Positions 7,977 through 15,478 of a stretch of DNA of 30,970 bases are shown one piece after another (positions within the stretch are counted from its first letter, which is position 1; each line of letters starts with the position of its first letter). The position numbers and the translations under genes are program-made. This DNA comes from CAZVIJ01 sp964626735 (GTDB lineage Bacteria > Patescibacteriota > Dojkabacteria > JAOAGR01), in NCBI GenBank assembly GCA_964626735.1, contig CAZVIJ010000017.1:1-30970 (forward strand), read 5' to 3'. The notes beneath the pieces were generated by a model. The model made no database searches. It was not told the origin of the DNA and worked only from the letters and a program-made list of their open reading frames with translations.

Positions 7977-10535
7977 CTATTCTGAAACAAACGTCAAGTC
8001 CCTCCCGGTTTTTGATGAGACTTTAAGCGGTATGCCTATATCGTAGGCATCGCACATGATATTTTGTATATCCGATTTTGTTTTTTCGTACTGTTCATCG
8101 AGCGGCGCTTCAAAAATCAATTCGTCGTGAATCTGGAGAAGCATTTTCCACGAAGATTTCTGTTCCTCCAGATATGAATCGATTTTATTCATCGCAATCT
8201 TGATGATTTCGGACGAACCGCCCTGGATAGGCATATTGATAGCTTCCCGGAACAATATCTTCTTCTGGAAGCCGCTCGAGTTTTTCCAGTAGGGGAAATA
8301 CCGTTTCCGTCCCATAAAGGTATTGACGTAGCCTTTCTCGTCCAACTGCTTGGTGATCCGATCGAAATACTTCTTGACGCCGTTAAATTTCTCCAGATAT
8401 TTTTCGATAAATTCCTTTGCCGTCTTCTGGTCTATTTTCAGAGCCTGCGAAAGGCCGTACGGCTCCATTCCGTAAACGATGCCGAAGTTGATTACTTTCG
8501 CGAATCCCCGTTCCTCCTTGGTTATGTCTTCCTTCTCGAAAATAATTCGAGCCGTCGCCAGGTGAATATCCTCATCGTTTGCGAACGCCCGATTGAGCTC
8601 CGTATCTTTGGTCTCGTACGCCAACGTCCGCAAATCGATCTGCGAATAATCGAAACTTACGAAAACGGAACCGTCTACGCTTGGGGTGAACGCTTTCCTT
8701 ACTGCCGAACTGATTTCATCGCCGCCCGGCAAGTTCTGCATATTTGGATTGATGGAAGAAAGCCTTCCGGTTGCGACCTGATCCTGCTTGTACGTCGTAT
8801 GGATCTTGCCGTCGGGCTCAATGAAATTTTGAAGGCCGATGACATAGGTCGAGAGCGTTTTCGAATACTGCCTGAAGCTTTTGATGAGGGGGATAATGTC
8901 GTGCATACCCTCAAGTTTCGTAAGCGTGCTGTCGTCGGTCGAATAGCCGGTCTTGTTTTTCTTCTGAACCGGCAATTGCAGCACATCGAACAGGATATGC
9001 CCGAGATCCCTCGTTGAGGCTGGGTTAAACTGATGCCCCACGCTTTCGAACATTTGTTCCTTTATTTGGTTGAGCTTTTCGGTATATTTCGCTTCAAGCT
9101 CCTTGAGGAATTCGCCGTTCGCCTTTACACCGTTGAACTCCATTTTCGCAAGTACTTTTTGGAATTCCCGTTCCATGGAAGACAACTCAACCATTTCCTC
9201 GTCCTTGAGTTTGGTTTCTGTCAGTTCGTACAGCACGCGGTAATCGTCTTCGTCGGTTTGCTTGACGAGCTGATTGAGCGAATCGAGGATGACGTCCGAC
9301 TTCAAGAGATACCAATACAGTTTGAGGTCATGGAACGTATACTGCTCGAGACGTTCGACTCCGTTTTTCAAGAGTTTCTTGATAAACGGCTTCATGTCGA
9401 AGCCGACGAAGTTCCTCAAATGGTTAAGCTGGACATAATTGAACAAATCCTCGTCGTCGACTTCAACGAAGTCTTTCCCGTTACCGATTCGTAACCCGGA
9501 AGACGTCTGGATGACGAAAGCCAAAGTTGTCGGGTAAACCATGCCGCTCGGGTCAAGGAGCTCGTAATCGACTTTCTCGACTAAACTATACGAAAGTTCG
9601 GTTTTCTTATCTTCCGGCGTATCGAATACATCATCGAATAAACCGAATGATCCATACCGCTTTTCGAATTCGTCTATAAACTTCCCTGCGCGTTTCTGAA
9701 GCGTTGTGAATTCGTACTTTTCGATAATATGCCGAAGCTTTCCGATCTGGAGCTTTTTGACGCTCAAATCTTCTATCGGAATCTGCAAGTCGATTTCAGT
9801 ATCTATCTTGCAAAGCGTGAGAAATTTACGCCACAGTTCCTGGTACTCGGTAATCGACGCAGCGATTCTGGGAGGAAGGTCATCTAAATTGGCAAGGATA
9901 GAATCGATTGAATGGTACTTTTCGACGATTTTCACAGCCGTCTTGGGGCCGACGCCGGGGATACCCTTGATATTGTCCGAGGAATCGCCGATAAGCGATT
10001 TATACAGTACATAGTCTTCAAGTCTGATCTCGAACTTATCCTCGAACTTAGAACGATCATATTCGACGAAATCTGAGAAGGTCTTGCCGGGCATCAAGAT
10101 GTGGATCTTTTCGGAAAGCAGCTGCAGAAGATCGCGGTCCCCCGTAATGATTCGGATTTCGTCGAATTTGTCCTGGTTTTGCGTTGCGTAGCTGCCGATA
10201 ACATCGTCGGCTTCAAAACCGTTACGCTGCAGCGTTCGAATGCCGAGCATATTGATGACGTCGATAATATCCCCGATCTGGACTTTCAATTCGTTGTCGG
10301 CTTCTTTCCGGTTCGCCTTGTATTCCTCCGCGAGCTCATGACGGAAAGTGGGGGATTCGGATTCGAGCGAGCACGCGATGTAATCGGGATTGTTCTTTTC
10401 GATCGAACTGAAAAGCATCTGCAGGAATCCGAAAATCGCATTGGTTGGTCTGCCATCGGCGGTGGTAAGCATCGGGTAGGCATGGTACGCCCTGAAGATG
10501 AGGCCGTATGTGTCTATGATCAGAAGTTTTGCCAT
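7977..10535 (-). CDS. polA: DNA polymerase I, apparently without proofreading residues
   Basis: An 852-aa family A polymerase for repair and lagging-strand maturation. The N-terminal 5'-nuclease is intact: FEADDVIGSYA, ITGDRDLLQLL, and GDSSDNIKGIPGVGPKTA with its helix-hairpin-helix. The polymerase has motif A FDYSQIDLR (628-636), the O-helix with R676, K680, F684 and Y688 (KVINFGIVYG), and motif C QIHDELIFE (H803-D804). The middle domain keeps the size of the 3'-5' exonuclease but not its metal ligands: the FDxE of Exo I reads AFVIQ, and the Exo II Asp is Pro in VGFDMKPFI. The motif A Glu that acts as steric gate (E710 in E. coli) is Asp634. The frame extends to 10628, but ATG 10535 begins the conserved MAKLLIIDTYGLIFRAYHA block and has its own promoter. 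Confidence 0.95.
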   Translation of the reverse strand: MAKLLIIDTYGLIFRAYHAYPMLTTADGRPTNAIFGFLQMLFSSIEKNNPDYIACSLESESPTFRHELAEEYKANRKEADNELKVQIGDIIDVINMLGIRTLQRNGFEADDVIGSYATQNQDKFDEIRIITGDRDLLQLLSEKIHILMPGKTFSDFVEYDRSKFEDKFEIRLEDYVLYKSLIGDSSDNIKGIPGVGPKTAVKIVEKYHSIDSILANLDDLPPRIAASITEYQELWRKFLTLCKIDTEIDLQIPIEDLSVKKLQIGKLRHIIEKYEFTTLQKRAGKFIDEFEKRYGSFGLFDDVFDTPEDKKTELSYSLVEKVDYELLDPSGMVYPTTLAFVIQTSSGLRIGNGKDFVEVDDEDLFNYVQLNHLRNFVGFDMKPFIKKLLKNGVERLEQYTFHDLKLYWYLLKSDVILDSLNQLVKQTDEDDYRVLYELTETKLKDEEMVELSSMEREFQKVLAKMEFNGVKANGEFLKELEAKYTEKLNQIKEQMFESVGHQFNPASTRDLGHILFDVLQLPVQKKNKTGYSTDDSTLTKLEGMHDIIPLIKSFRQYSKTLSTYVIGLQNFIEPDGKIHTTYKQDQVATGRLSSINPNMQNLPGGDEISSAVRKAFTPSVDGSVFVSFDYSQIDLRTLAYETKDTELNRAFANDEDIHLATARIIFEKEDITKEERGFAKVINFGIVYGMEPYGLSQALKIDQKTAKEFIEKYLEKFNGVKKYFDRITKQLDEKGYVNTFMGRKRYFPYWKNSSGFQKKILFREAINMPIQGGSSEIIKIAMNKIDSYLEEQKSSWKMLLQIHDELIFEAPLDEQYEKTKSDIQNIMCDAYDIGIPLKVSSKTGRDLTFVSE

Positions 10536-10542
10536 TATCCCG

Positions 10543-10571
10543 ATAGTACTGTTTTTCCTCATATTTGGGAA
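10543..10571 (-). promoter_or_regulatory. polA promoter
   Basis: On the minus strand, TTCCCA (10571-10566) and TACTAT (10548-10543) are spaced by exactly 17 bp, and the -10 lies 7 nt before the polA ATG at 10535. Transcription would start at or next to the start codon. No Shine-Dalgarno sequence precedes the ATG. The divergent AMP phosphorylase gene has only a weak TACAAC (10615-10620), 6 nt before its ATG. Confidence 0.55.
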
Positions 10572-10626
10572 TGCGCGGATTGAATAAACCGGGGAAATTC
10601 TATATCTTGAAACGTACAACACGCGC

Positions 10627-12138
10627 ATGTTTTATTTGAAAACTAAACAAATCGATTTCTCTACCGGAACCAGGAAGAGCATCCTACTCAACTCAAAAAC
10701 CGCCGTCGATGAAGGCATTCAGGCGGGAATGCGTCTTCAGATGTTTTCGCACAAGTCGCCGTCGAAGCATACCGATGACGATCCAATCGTGACGGTAGAA
10801 TTGACCGAACATCTTGTCTCGCAGTACGAAGTTGGCGTCGATGCAGAAACGATGGAGGAGCAGAATTTGAAAGAAGGACAGCTCGTCGGCCTCGACATGC
10901 TGCCTCAGCCAAAATCGCTTGAGGCGATACGCAAGAAGCTCATGCGCAAGAACTTGACGTACAAGGAAGTTAAAAGCGTCCTCGACGACATTGTCAGCGG
11001 CAAGCTCGGAGAAATTGAAGCAGCGTACTTCGCTTCCTGCGGATTCAACCCGGGGTTCACCGACGTAGAGCTCTACTACCTGACGAAGGCGATGGCGGAG
11101 TCGGGAGAAATGGTCAAATGGCCGTACCAAAAGGTTATCGATAAGCACAGCATCGGCGGGCTCGCCGGCAAAGGCATTACGCCAATCGTCGTCAGCATCA
11201 TTGCTTCAAAGGGACTGATCATACCCAATACCTCCACGAGGGCAATTACCGCTCCCGCCGGTACGACCGACGTCATGGAAGTTTTCTGCGACATGGAGTT
11301 TTCCAAAGAGGAAATCGTAGACCTGATCAGGAAAAACAATTCTTGTATGGTATGGGGAGGCGGACTAGACCTCGCTCCCGCGGACGAGGCCTTGATTGAA
11401 ATCGAGAAACCGCTCGGTATCGAACTTTACGATAAGTTCATCGTGAGCATCCTCGCTAAGAAAATAGCAATGGGCCTGACGCACTATGTTCTCGATATCC
11501 CTTGCGGCCCCGACACAAAGGTGCCGAACCCGGACGATGTACATATCATTCGAAATAAGTTCGAGAAGCTATCAGCAAAATTCGGAATTAAAGTGAAAGT
11601 GCTCTCGAGACAAGCCCTCGGCCCTGACGGTCGCGGAATCGGACCGTGCCTTGAAGCCCGGGACATCCTCTACGTTTTGCAGCAAAGGCAAGAGCGATAT
11701 TTGCCTCTCGAAGATATCGCCTTGACGTTGGCGGCAGAATTGCTTGAGCTTGCCGGCGAGGCGAAAGCGGGGAAGGGGTACGAAATTGCTCACAAGGAAC
11801 TGAAGAGCGGACGGGCGTACGCGAAATTCAAGAAAATCATCGCGGCGCAACACGGCAACCCCGACATCCAACCCGAAAACATAGAGCTTGGCGAAGTTAG
11901 GCTCGACGTACGCGCGAAGAACAACGGAATCGTGAAAGATATAGAGAATAGCGTCGTCAAGGAAGTAACCCACGCGCTCGGCACCCCAAATATCAAAAAA
12001 GCTGGTATATTCCTATCGAAGCAGATTGGAGAGAAGTTCGAGAAAGGCGACGTTTTGTTTACGATGTATACTACATCTGAATCACGTCTCGATCTCGCAA
12101 AGAAGATCCTCGACCTCAAAGAAATGTTTATCTACTGA
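10627..12138 (+). CDS. deoA: AMP phosphorylase (archaeal / CPR type)
   Basis: A 503-aa protein of the thymidine/pyrimidine phosphorylase superfamily with the long N-terminal domain (first about 85 residues) that separates AMP phosphorylases from ordinary thymidine phosphorylases, which are about 440 aa. Phosphate-binding KHSIGG is at 173-178 and STRAITAPAGTTDVMEVF at 203-220. The product length equals the archaeal enzyme. The known reaction is nucleoside 5'-monophosphate plus phosphate giving base plus ribose-1,5-bisphosphate, the first step of the AMP pathway found in archaea and many CPR bacteria. The second enzyme is the next gene, 14 nt downstream, which strongly supports this over a thymidine phosphorylase role. 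RuBisCO, the third step, is not in the window. Start ATG 10627 matches the family N-terminus. Confidence 0.9.
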   Translation: MFYLKTKQIDFSTGTRKSILLNSKTAVDEGIQAGMRLQMFSHKSPSKHTDDDPIVTVELTEHLVSQYEVGVDAETMEEQNLKEGQLVGLDMLPQPKSLEAIRKKLMRKNLTYKEVKSVLDDIVSGKLGEIEAAYFASCGFNPGFTDVELYYLTKAMAESGEMVKWPYQKVIDKHSIGGLAGKGITPIVVSIIASKGLIIPNTSTRAITAPAGTTDVMEVFCDMEFSKEEIVDLIRKNNSCMVWGGGLDLAPADEALIEIEKPLGIELYDKFIVSILAKKIAMGLTHYVLDIPCGPDTKVPNPDDVHIIRNKFEKLSAKFGIKVKVLSRQALGPDGRGIGPCLEARDILYVLQQRQERYLPLEDIALTLAAELLELAGEAKAGKGYEIAHKELKSGRAYAKFKKIIAAQHGNPDIQPENIELGEVRLDVRAKNNGIVKDIENSVVKEVTHALGTPNIKKAGIFLSKQIGEKFEKGDVLFTMYTTSESRLDLAKKILDLKEMFIY

Positions 12139-12152
12139 AAGCTACATACAAT

Positions 12153-13061
12153 ATGTCAGATAATGAGATAGAAAAAGTAATCAAAGACCTCAAAGATTAC
12201 AAAGTCGTCGGCAATACCAATATTGCGAAGACGGTCGCAAAAACCCTTTTGGATTTCGTAACGCATTACCGGCATCCCAACTTCGATGAATTCGTGGCGA
12301 AGGTAAAGCAGTACGGAAAAGAATTGGCGAACGCGCGGCCTAACGAGCCGATGGCGGTAAATGCTGTCGCATTCATCACCAACGATCTCGAATCTGCGGA
12401 GAACCAGCAGCAGCTGCGGATAAAAGTGATAGACCGCATCGAAAACTTTTTCAAGTATATTGATGAATCGTTCGAGCAGATACAGCTCAATGCCGTAAAA
12501 ACTCTTAAAAATTACCATGTGTTTTTTACGCACTGCAATTCGACGCTCGTTCGCGATGTATTGCTGAGGGTCTACCAAATCGATCAGGACATATTGGTTA
12601 TCACCGACGAATGCAGACCGCAAATGCACGGCCGAACCAGCGCACTCAAGCTTGCCGAGCACGGGGTGAAAGTCGTACACGTGCTTGATTCAATGGTCGC
12701 ATCAATGTTTCTTGATGACCGATATGCAACCCCTGACGTTTCAGTCATCGGCTGCGACGGCATTTCGTTAAAAGGAGATATCGTCGCGAAAGTTGGAGCG
12801 TTTAACGCAGCGCTCGCAGCCTACGAGGCGGGTGTCCCGCTGTATGTTGTAGCTCAATCGATGAAAATTGACATCAGGACGGCGAATCAGGAAACCCAAA
12901 TCGAAATGAGAGACGAATCTGAAGTATGGGAAGGACATCCTCGTGAAATTGAAGTGTTGAATCCCGCATTCGATTTGATTCCCGCCAAATTCATTACTGG
13001 AGGAATCATTACCGAAAAGGGACTCATGAAGCCGGAAGATTTCAAGAACCTATCCCGATAA
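12153..13061 (+). CDS. Ribose-1,5-bisphosphate isomerase (eIF2B-alpha/MtnA-like)
   Basis: A 302-aa protein of the eIF2B alpha/beta/delta - MtnA superfamily. Landmarks are THCNS (126-130), the segment TDECRPQMHGR (151-161), HVLDSMVASMF, and the catalytic-region stretch GCDGISLKGDIVAKVG (200-215) with Asp202. In archaeal ribose-1,5-bisphosphate isomerase a Cys and an Asp do the chemistry; C128 or C154 with D202 are the candidates here. The enzyme converts ribose-1,5-bisphosphate to ribulose-1,5-bisphosphate, the RuBisCO substrate. An alternative reading as methylthioribose-1-phosphate isomerase is less likely, since AMP phosphorylase lies 14 nt upstream and the length (about 300 rather than about 350 aa) fits. 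ATG 12153 is the only sensible start and has no Shine-Dalgarno sequence. Confidence 0.9.
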   Translation: MSDNEIEKVIKDLKDYKVVGNTNIAKTVAKTLLDFVTHYRHPNFDEFVAKVKQYGKELANARPNEPMAVNAVAFITNDLESAENQQQLRIKVIDRIENFFKYIDESFEQIQLNAVKTLKNYHVFFTHCNSTLVRDVLLRVYQIDQDILVITDECRPQMHGRTSALKLAEHGVKVVHVLDSMVASMFLDDRYATPDVSVIGCDGISLKGDIVAKVGAFNAALAAYEAGVPLYVVAQSMKIDIRTANQETQIEMRDESEVWEGHPREIEVLNPAFDLIPAKFITGGIITEKGLMKPEDFKNLSR

Positions 13062-13080
13062 CCGCTTCGCCTCGTATACA

Positions 13081-13096
13081 CGTGATACATATCACG
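13081..13096. promoter_or_regulatory. Perfect 16-bp palindrome, likely operator
   Basis: CGTGATA-CA-TATCACG is a perfect inverted repeat with 7-bp arms and a 2-bp centre. It lies 33 bp before the ATG of the small membrane protein gene, and its right arm overlaps the expected -35 position for the TATCAT -10 box at 13114-13119. Size and placement fit a dimeric transcription factor site. No T-tract follows, so it is not a terminator. Confidence 0.5.
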
Positions 13097-13113
13097 AAAC
13101 TCAACCAAAGTGC

Positions 13114-13119
13114 TATCAT
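13114..13119 (+). promoter_or_regulatory. -10 box (TATCAT) of the DUF1761-like gene
   Basis: TATCAT lies 9 nt before the ATG at 13129, leaving little or no leader. The -35 position (about 13091-13096) falls within the palindrome and matches the consensus poorly, so activation or repression through the palindrome is plausible. Confidence 0.45.
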
Positions 13120-13128
13120 TTCTGTTAA

Positions 13129-13545
13129 ATGAGAACAGAAATCATTCCAGCAATAGTCGCTACCGTCGTCATGTTCGGACTTGGCGCCGTGTGGTATATG
13201 TTTTTATTCGGAAAGCAGTGGGGACAGATCCATGGATTCGATACGCTGACTCCCGAGCAGCAGAATGAGATGCGGAAAAAGGTTGGTCCCTTGTATTTGT
13301 TCCAGCTGGTCGTAACGCTTTTAACCGCGTTGGTTTACGGATACCTCCTCAGATACGTTTCCGGGATCGGGTACTTCAAGCTTGCTGGGCTTTTGTGGCT
13401 CGGATTCGTGATGCCGACCCAAGTTTCCGCCGTACTCTTCGGTGGCACCGAGCCGCAATGGATCCTCAAAAAAATCCTCATCATGTCAGGCTATATGCTC
13501 GTGAATCTCATGGCTCTCGCCGCTATTTTCAAGTACCTCTCGTAG
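13129..13545 (+). CDS. DUF1761-like small membrane protein
   Basis: 138 aa with four membrane helices (about residues 5-27, 54-74, 82-102 and 114-135). After the first helix comes GAVWYMFLFGKQWGQIHGF, matching the GxxWY...FGKxW signature of DUF1761 proteins; a short loop with TPEQQNEMRKK follows. The family has no established biochemical role. The gene stands alone between the AMP salvage pair, from which it is separated by a palindrome and its own -10, and a strong terminator. That suggests independent and possibly regulated expression. Confidence 0.75.
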   Translation: MRTEIIPAIVATVVMFGLGAVWYMFLFGKQWGQIHGFDTLTPEQQNEMRKKVGPLYLFQLVVTLLTALVYGYLLRYVSGIGYFKLAGLLWLGFVMPTQVSAVLFGGTEPQWILKKILIMSGYMLVNLMALAAIFKYLS

Positions 13546-13570
13546 GTAAAGCTTGAAAGGGCAGATAACG

Positions 13571-13597
13571 AAATCGACCGGAATTTCCGGTCGATTT
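13571..13597. terminator. Strong bidirectional intrinsic terminator
   Basis: A 12-bp perfect stem (AAATCGACCGGA with TCCGGTCGATTT) encloses a 3-nt loop. The A-run on one side and T-run on the other let it work on both strands. It sits between the convergent DUF1761-like and DsbA-like genes, 25 bp after the former's stop, and is the best terminator in the window. Confidence 0.85.
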
Positions 13598-13623
13598 TCA
13601 TTAAATAATTCCCACTTGATACG

Positions 13624-14505
13624 TTAGCTTGATAGTGCTTGATCAACGGTCGATTTCATCTCGGTATAGCTATACGCACCTGCAAACGACTGGCTGTTGA
13701 TGAAGAATCCTGGGGTTCCGCCTATGCCGAATTGGCTAGAAAGCTGATTATCTGCCGCAACGCGTTGTGCATACTTTCCACTCTTGATGCAATCGCGCAT
13801 AAAGGTCGGGTCGATCACGTCTTTCGTAAATTCCGCGACCTTATCAGATTGAGCAACATCATTCTTCACGGTAGTGTTCAAGAGATCGTACCCCTTTTGG
13901 TTCATAAGAAGATCGTGCACTTCCCAGAATTTGCCTTTCTCGTATGAGCAATAGAGTGCTTGGGTTCCGACTTCGCCGTTGCCGTGTCCATTCGAATACA
14001 GCCATACGAAAGCTGCCTTTCCTTCGTCGACGAGCTTTTTCATCTCGACGACCGGAGCGACATACGTCCCTCCATCGGCAACGAGCTTGAACTGGTCGCC
14101 CATCTGCTTGTTGAGTTCGGCATCCTTGCCTCCTGCCACGTGGCAGTACGGACAGCTGGGATCGGAGAATTCGACGAAAATAACTTTCGAATCGGCTTTA
14201 CCGAATACGATATTGCCTTCTTTGACGAGGCCTTTAACTTGGTCGAGCGAAACGGTTACGGCCGGTGTCGGTGTGGTACCGGTACCTGCTGTAACGTTAG
14301 CTTCCTTAAGTGCATCGGCTAGCGTTTGCTTTAGGGTGGATTTCGTAACGATTTGGTCTCGGTCGAGGATTGCAGTTGCTGAAATGAGGATTGCAACCAT
14401 GATGATGACCGCAGCCAATACTATGCTGACGGGGACCATGAGCATTTGCATGGTTGTGCTTCCCGTCGGTTGGAACTGGGAAGGTTTATTGTTTTTTGGG
14501 TTCAT
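13624..14505 (-). CDS. Membrane-anchored DsbA-like thiol oxidoreductase
   Basis: 293 aa: a short cytoplasmic tail, one membrane helix (about residues 22-47), a Thr/Pro-rich spacer (72-83), and a thioredoxin-fold DsbA/DSBA-like domain (about 95-290). The active site is C118-P-Y-C121 inside EFSDPSCPYCH, and the conserved cis-Pro is P265 in GIGGTPGFFIN. Two further Cys (C186, C239) could form a structural pair. Such proteins oxidise or isomerise disulfides of exported proteins. It acts outside the membrane, where the cysteine-containing dockerin protein of this window would be a possible client (inference). The gene begins inside the last 20 bp of the upstream HTH membrane gene, indicating coupled expression. 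It ends the minus-strand envelope cluster before a strong terminator. Confidence 0.88.
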   Translation of the reverse strand: MNPKNNKPSQFQPTGSTTMQMLMVPVSIVLAAVIIMVAILISATAILDRDQIVTKSTLKQTLADALKEANVTAGTGTTPTPAVTVSLDQVKGLVKEGNIVFGKADSKVIFVEFSDPSCPYCHVAGGKDAELNKQMGDQFKLVADGGTYVAPVVEMKKLVDEGKAAFVWLYSNGHGNGEVGTQALYCSYEKGKFWEVHDLLMNQKGYDLLNTTVKNDVAQSDKVAEFTKDVIDPTFMRDCIKSGKYAQRVAADNQLSSQFGIGGTPGFFINSQSFAGAYSYTEMKSTVDQALSS

Positions 14506-15457
14506 CTTGTTTTGTATTTATTATTGGCCGGTTGTTCTCAATAATAATCGAAAACTCCTTCGAGTCAATAGAAGTGGTCGGATTTTGGTCGTCATTAAAG
14601 TACAAATCGAGTACAGACTTGTCGAAGTTCTTGACCGTTATTGAGTTGTTGACCAGTACTTCGGCGGTTGTCGCAGGCTTTACGGGAATAGTTTCCGTCG
14701 TCGTGCTTTTATCCCGCAGAATCGTCAGATTATACACAGCGGCAGATTTGTTTGTAAAACGAAGTTTCGGCTTCGATTCGACTTTTTGAGGCGGTTTGTA
14801 GGTAAGCTCGAGCGACGCCTCTTTCGACTTGTTGAATTGGTTCTTAGCCACCAATTGGAATCGCTTGAGGCCCGGTTCGGTGAATTTCGCGTTAATCTTG
14901 AAATTACCGTTCGAGTCGACGTAGTTTGCTTCGTTCCCGTCAAGGATAACCTTTACGCTGGGATCGCCGGTAAATCCTTCGATAACGAAGCTTTCAGTCG
15001 AAACGATCTCGTCTTGCTTCGGGGTTCGAATTTCGAGAACCGGCGGCTGATTGAACGCAGTCCATTGCCGGTAAAAGAAATAGGGGACGGCTGCTAGCAG
15101 CGCGAGCGCCAGCAAAGAGAGGAGCGATTTCACGTTGATGACTTTCGATATGATGAAAGACATGCGTCCGTTGAAGTTGTCGCGACCCTTAGACTTATCG
15201 GCCTCCGGATCTTGGATTTGCCGCTCGCGGCGGTAGAGGGCCATAATCTTTTCCTCGTTGATATCGAGATAGTTGGCGTACGACTTCAAGAAGCTCTTGA
15301 GGTGCATGTCAGATGAGAATGCATAGTAATCGGCATTCTCGAGGGCATCGATCAAGCTCTCCCTGATCTTTATCGCATTTGAGACCTGCTTGGTACTAAG
15401 ACCCTTCGATTCGCGGGTTTCCCGTAACACTTGTCCGACGGACTTCATCTGTATCAT
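14486..15457 (-). CDS. RodZ-like HTH membrane protein
   Basis: 323 aa with the RodZ plan. An N-terminal Cro/HTH_25 domain (about residues 6-78; GQVLRETRESKGLSTKQVSNAI, then LIDALENADYYAF) is followed by a basic linker, one membrane helix (111-128) and an outer part. The outer part has an Ig-like bacterial domain (137-222, LEIRTPKQDEI ... NGNFKINAKF) and a C-terminal beta-rich domain recalling DUF4115. RodZ links the MreB cytoskeleton to the elongasome, which agrees with the PBP2-type transpeptidase two genes upstream; its HTH usually binds protein rather than DNA. The Ig-like insert is not part of classical RodZ. Start ATG 15457 has TACAAA 5 nt upstream (complement of 15463-15468); ATG 15448 is an alternative. 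The 3' end overlaps the DsbA-like gene. Confidence 0.78.
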   Translation of the reverse strand: MIQMKSVGQVLRETRESKGLSTKQVSNAIKIRESLIDALENADYYAFSSDMHLKSFLKSYANYLDINEEKIMALYRRERQIQDPEADKSKGRDNFNGRMSFIISKVINVKSLLSLLALALLAAVPYFFYRQWTAFNQPPVLEIRTPKQDEIVSTESFVIEGFTGDPSVKVILDGNEANYVDSNGNFKINAKFTEPGLKRFQLVAKNQFNKSKEASLELTYKPPQKVESKPKLRFTNKSAAVYNLTILRDKSTTTETIPVKPATTAEVLVNNSITVKNFDKSVLDLYFNDDQNPTTSIDSKEFSIIIENNRPIINTKQDEPKKQ

Positions 15458-15478
15458 ACGTGTTTGTAGCGGTTTGTA

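Noticed and set aside
10536..10628. 31-residue N-terminal extension of polA
   Set aside because: It would overlap the divergent AMP phosphorylase start and the polA promoter; the conserved N-terminus begins at ATG 10535.
12147..12152. TACAAT directly before the isomerase gene as a promoter
   Set aside because: It abuts the ATG with no gap, so transcription would start inside the gene; the gene is best read from the AMP phosphorylase transcript.
13979..14644. 221-codon plus-strand open frame
   Set aside because: It is antisense to the DsbA-like and RodZ-like genes; its Ser/Thr-rich translation reflects the complement of coding sequence.
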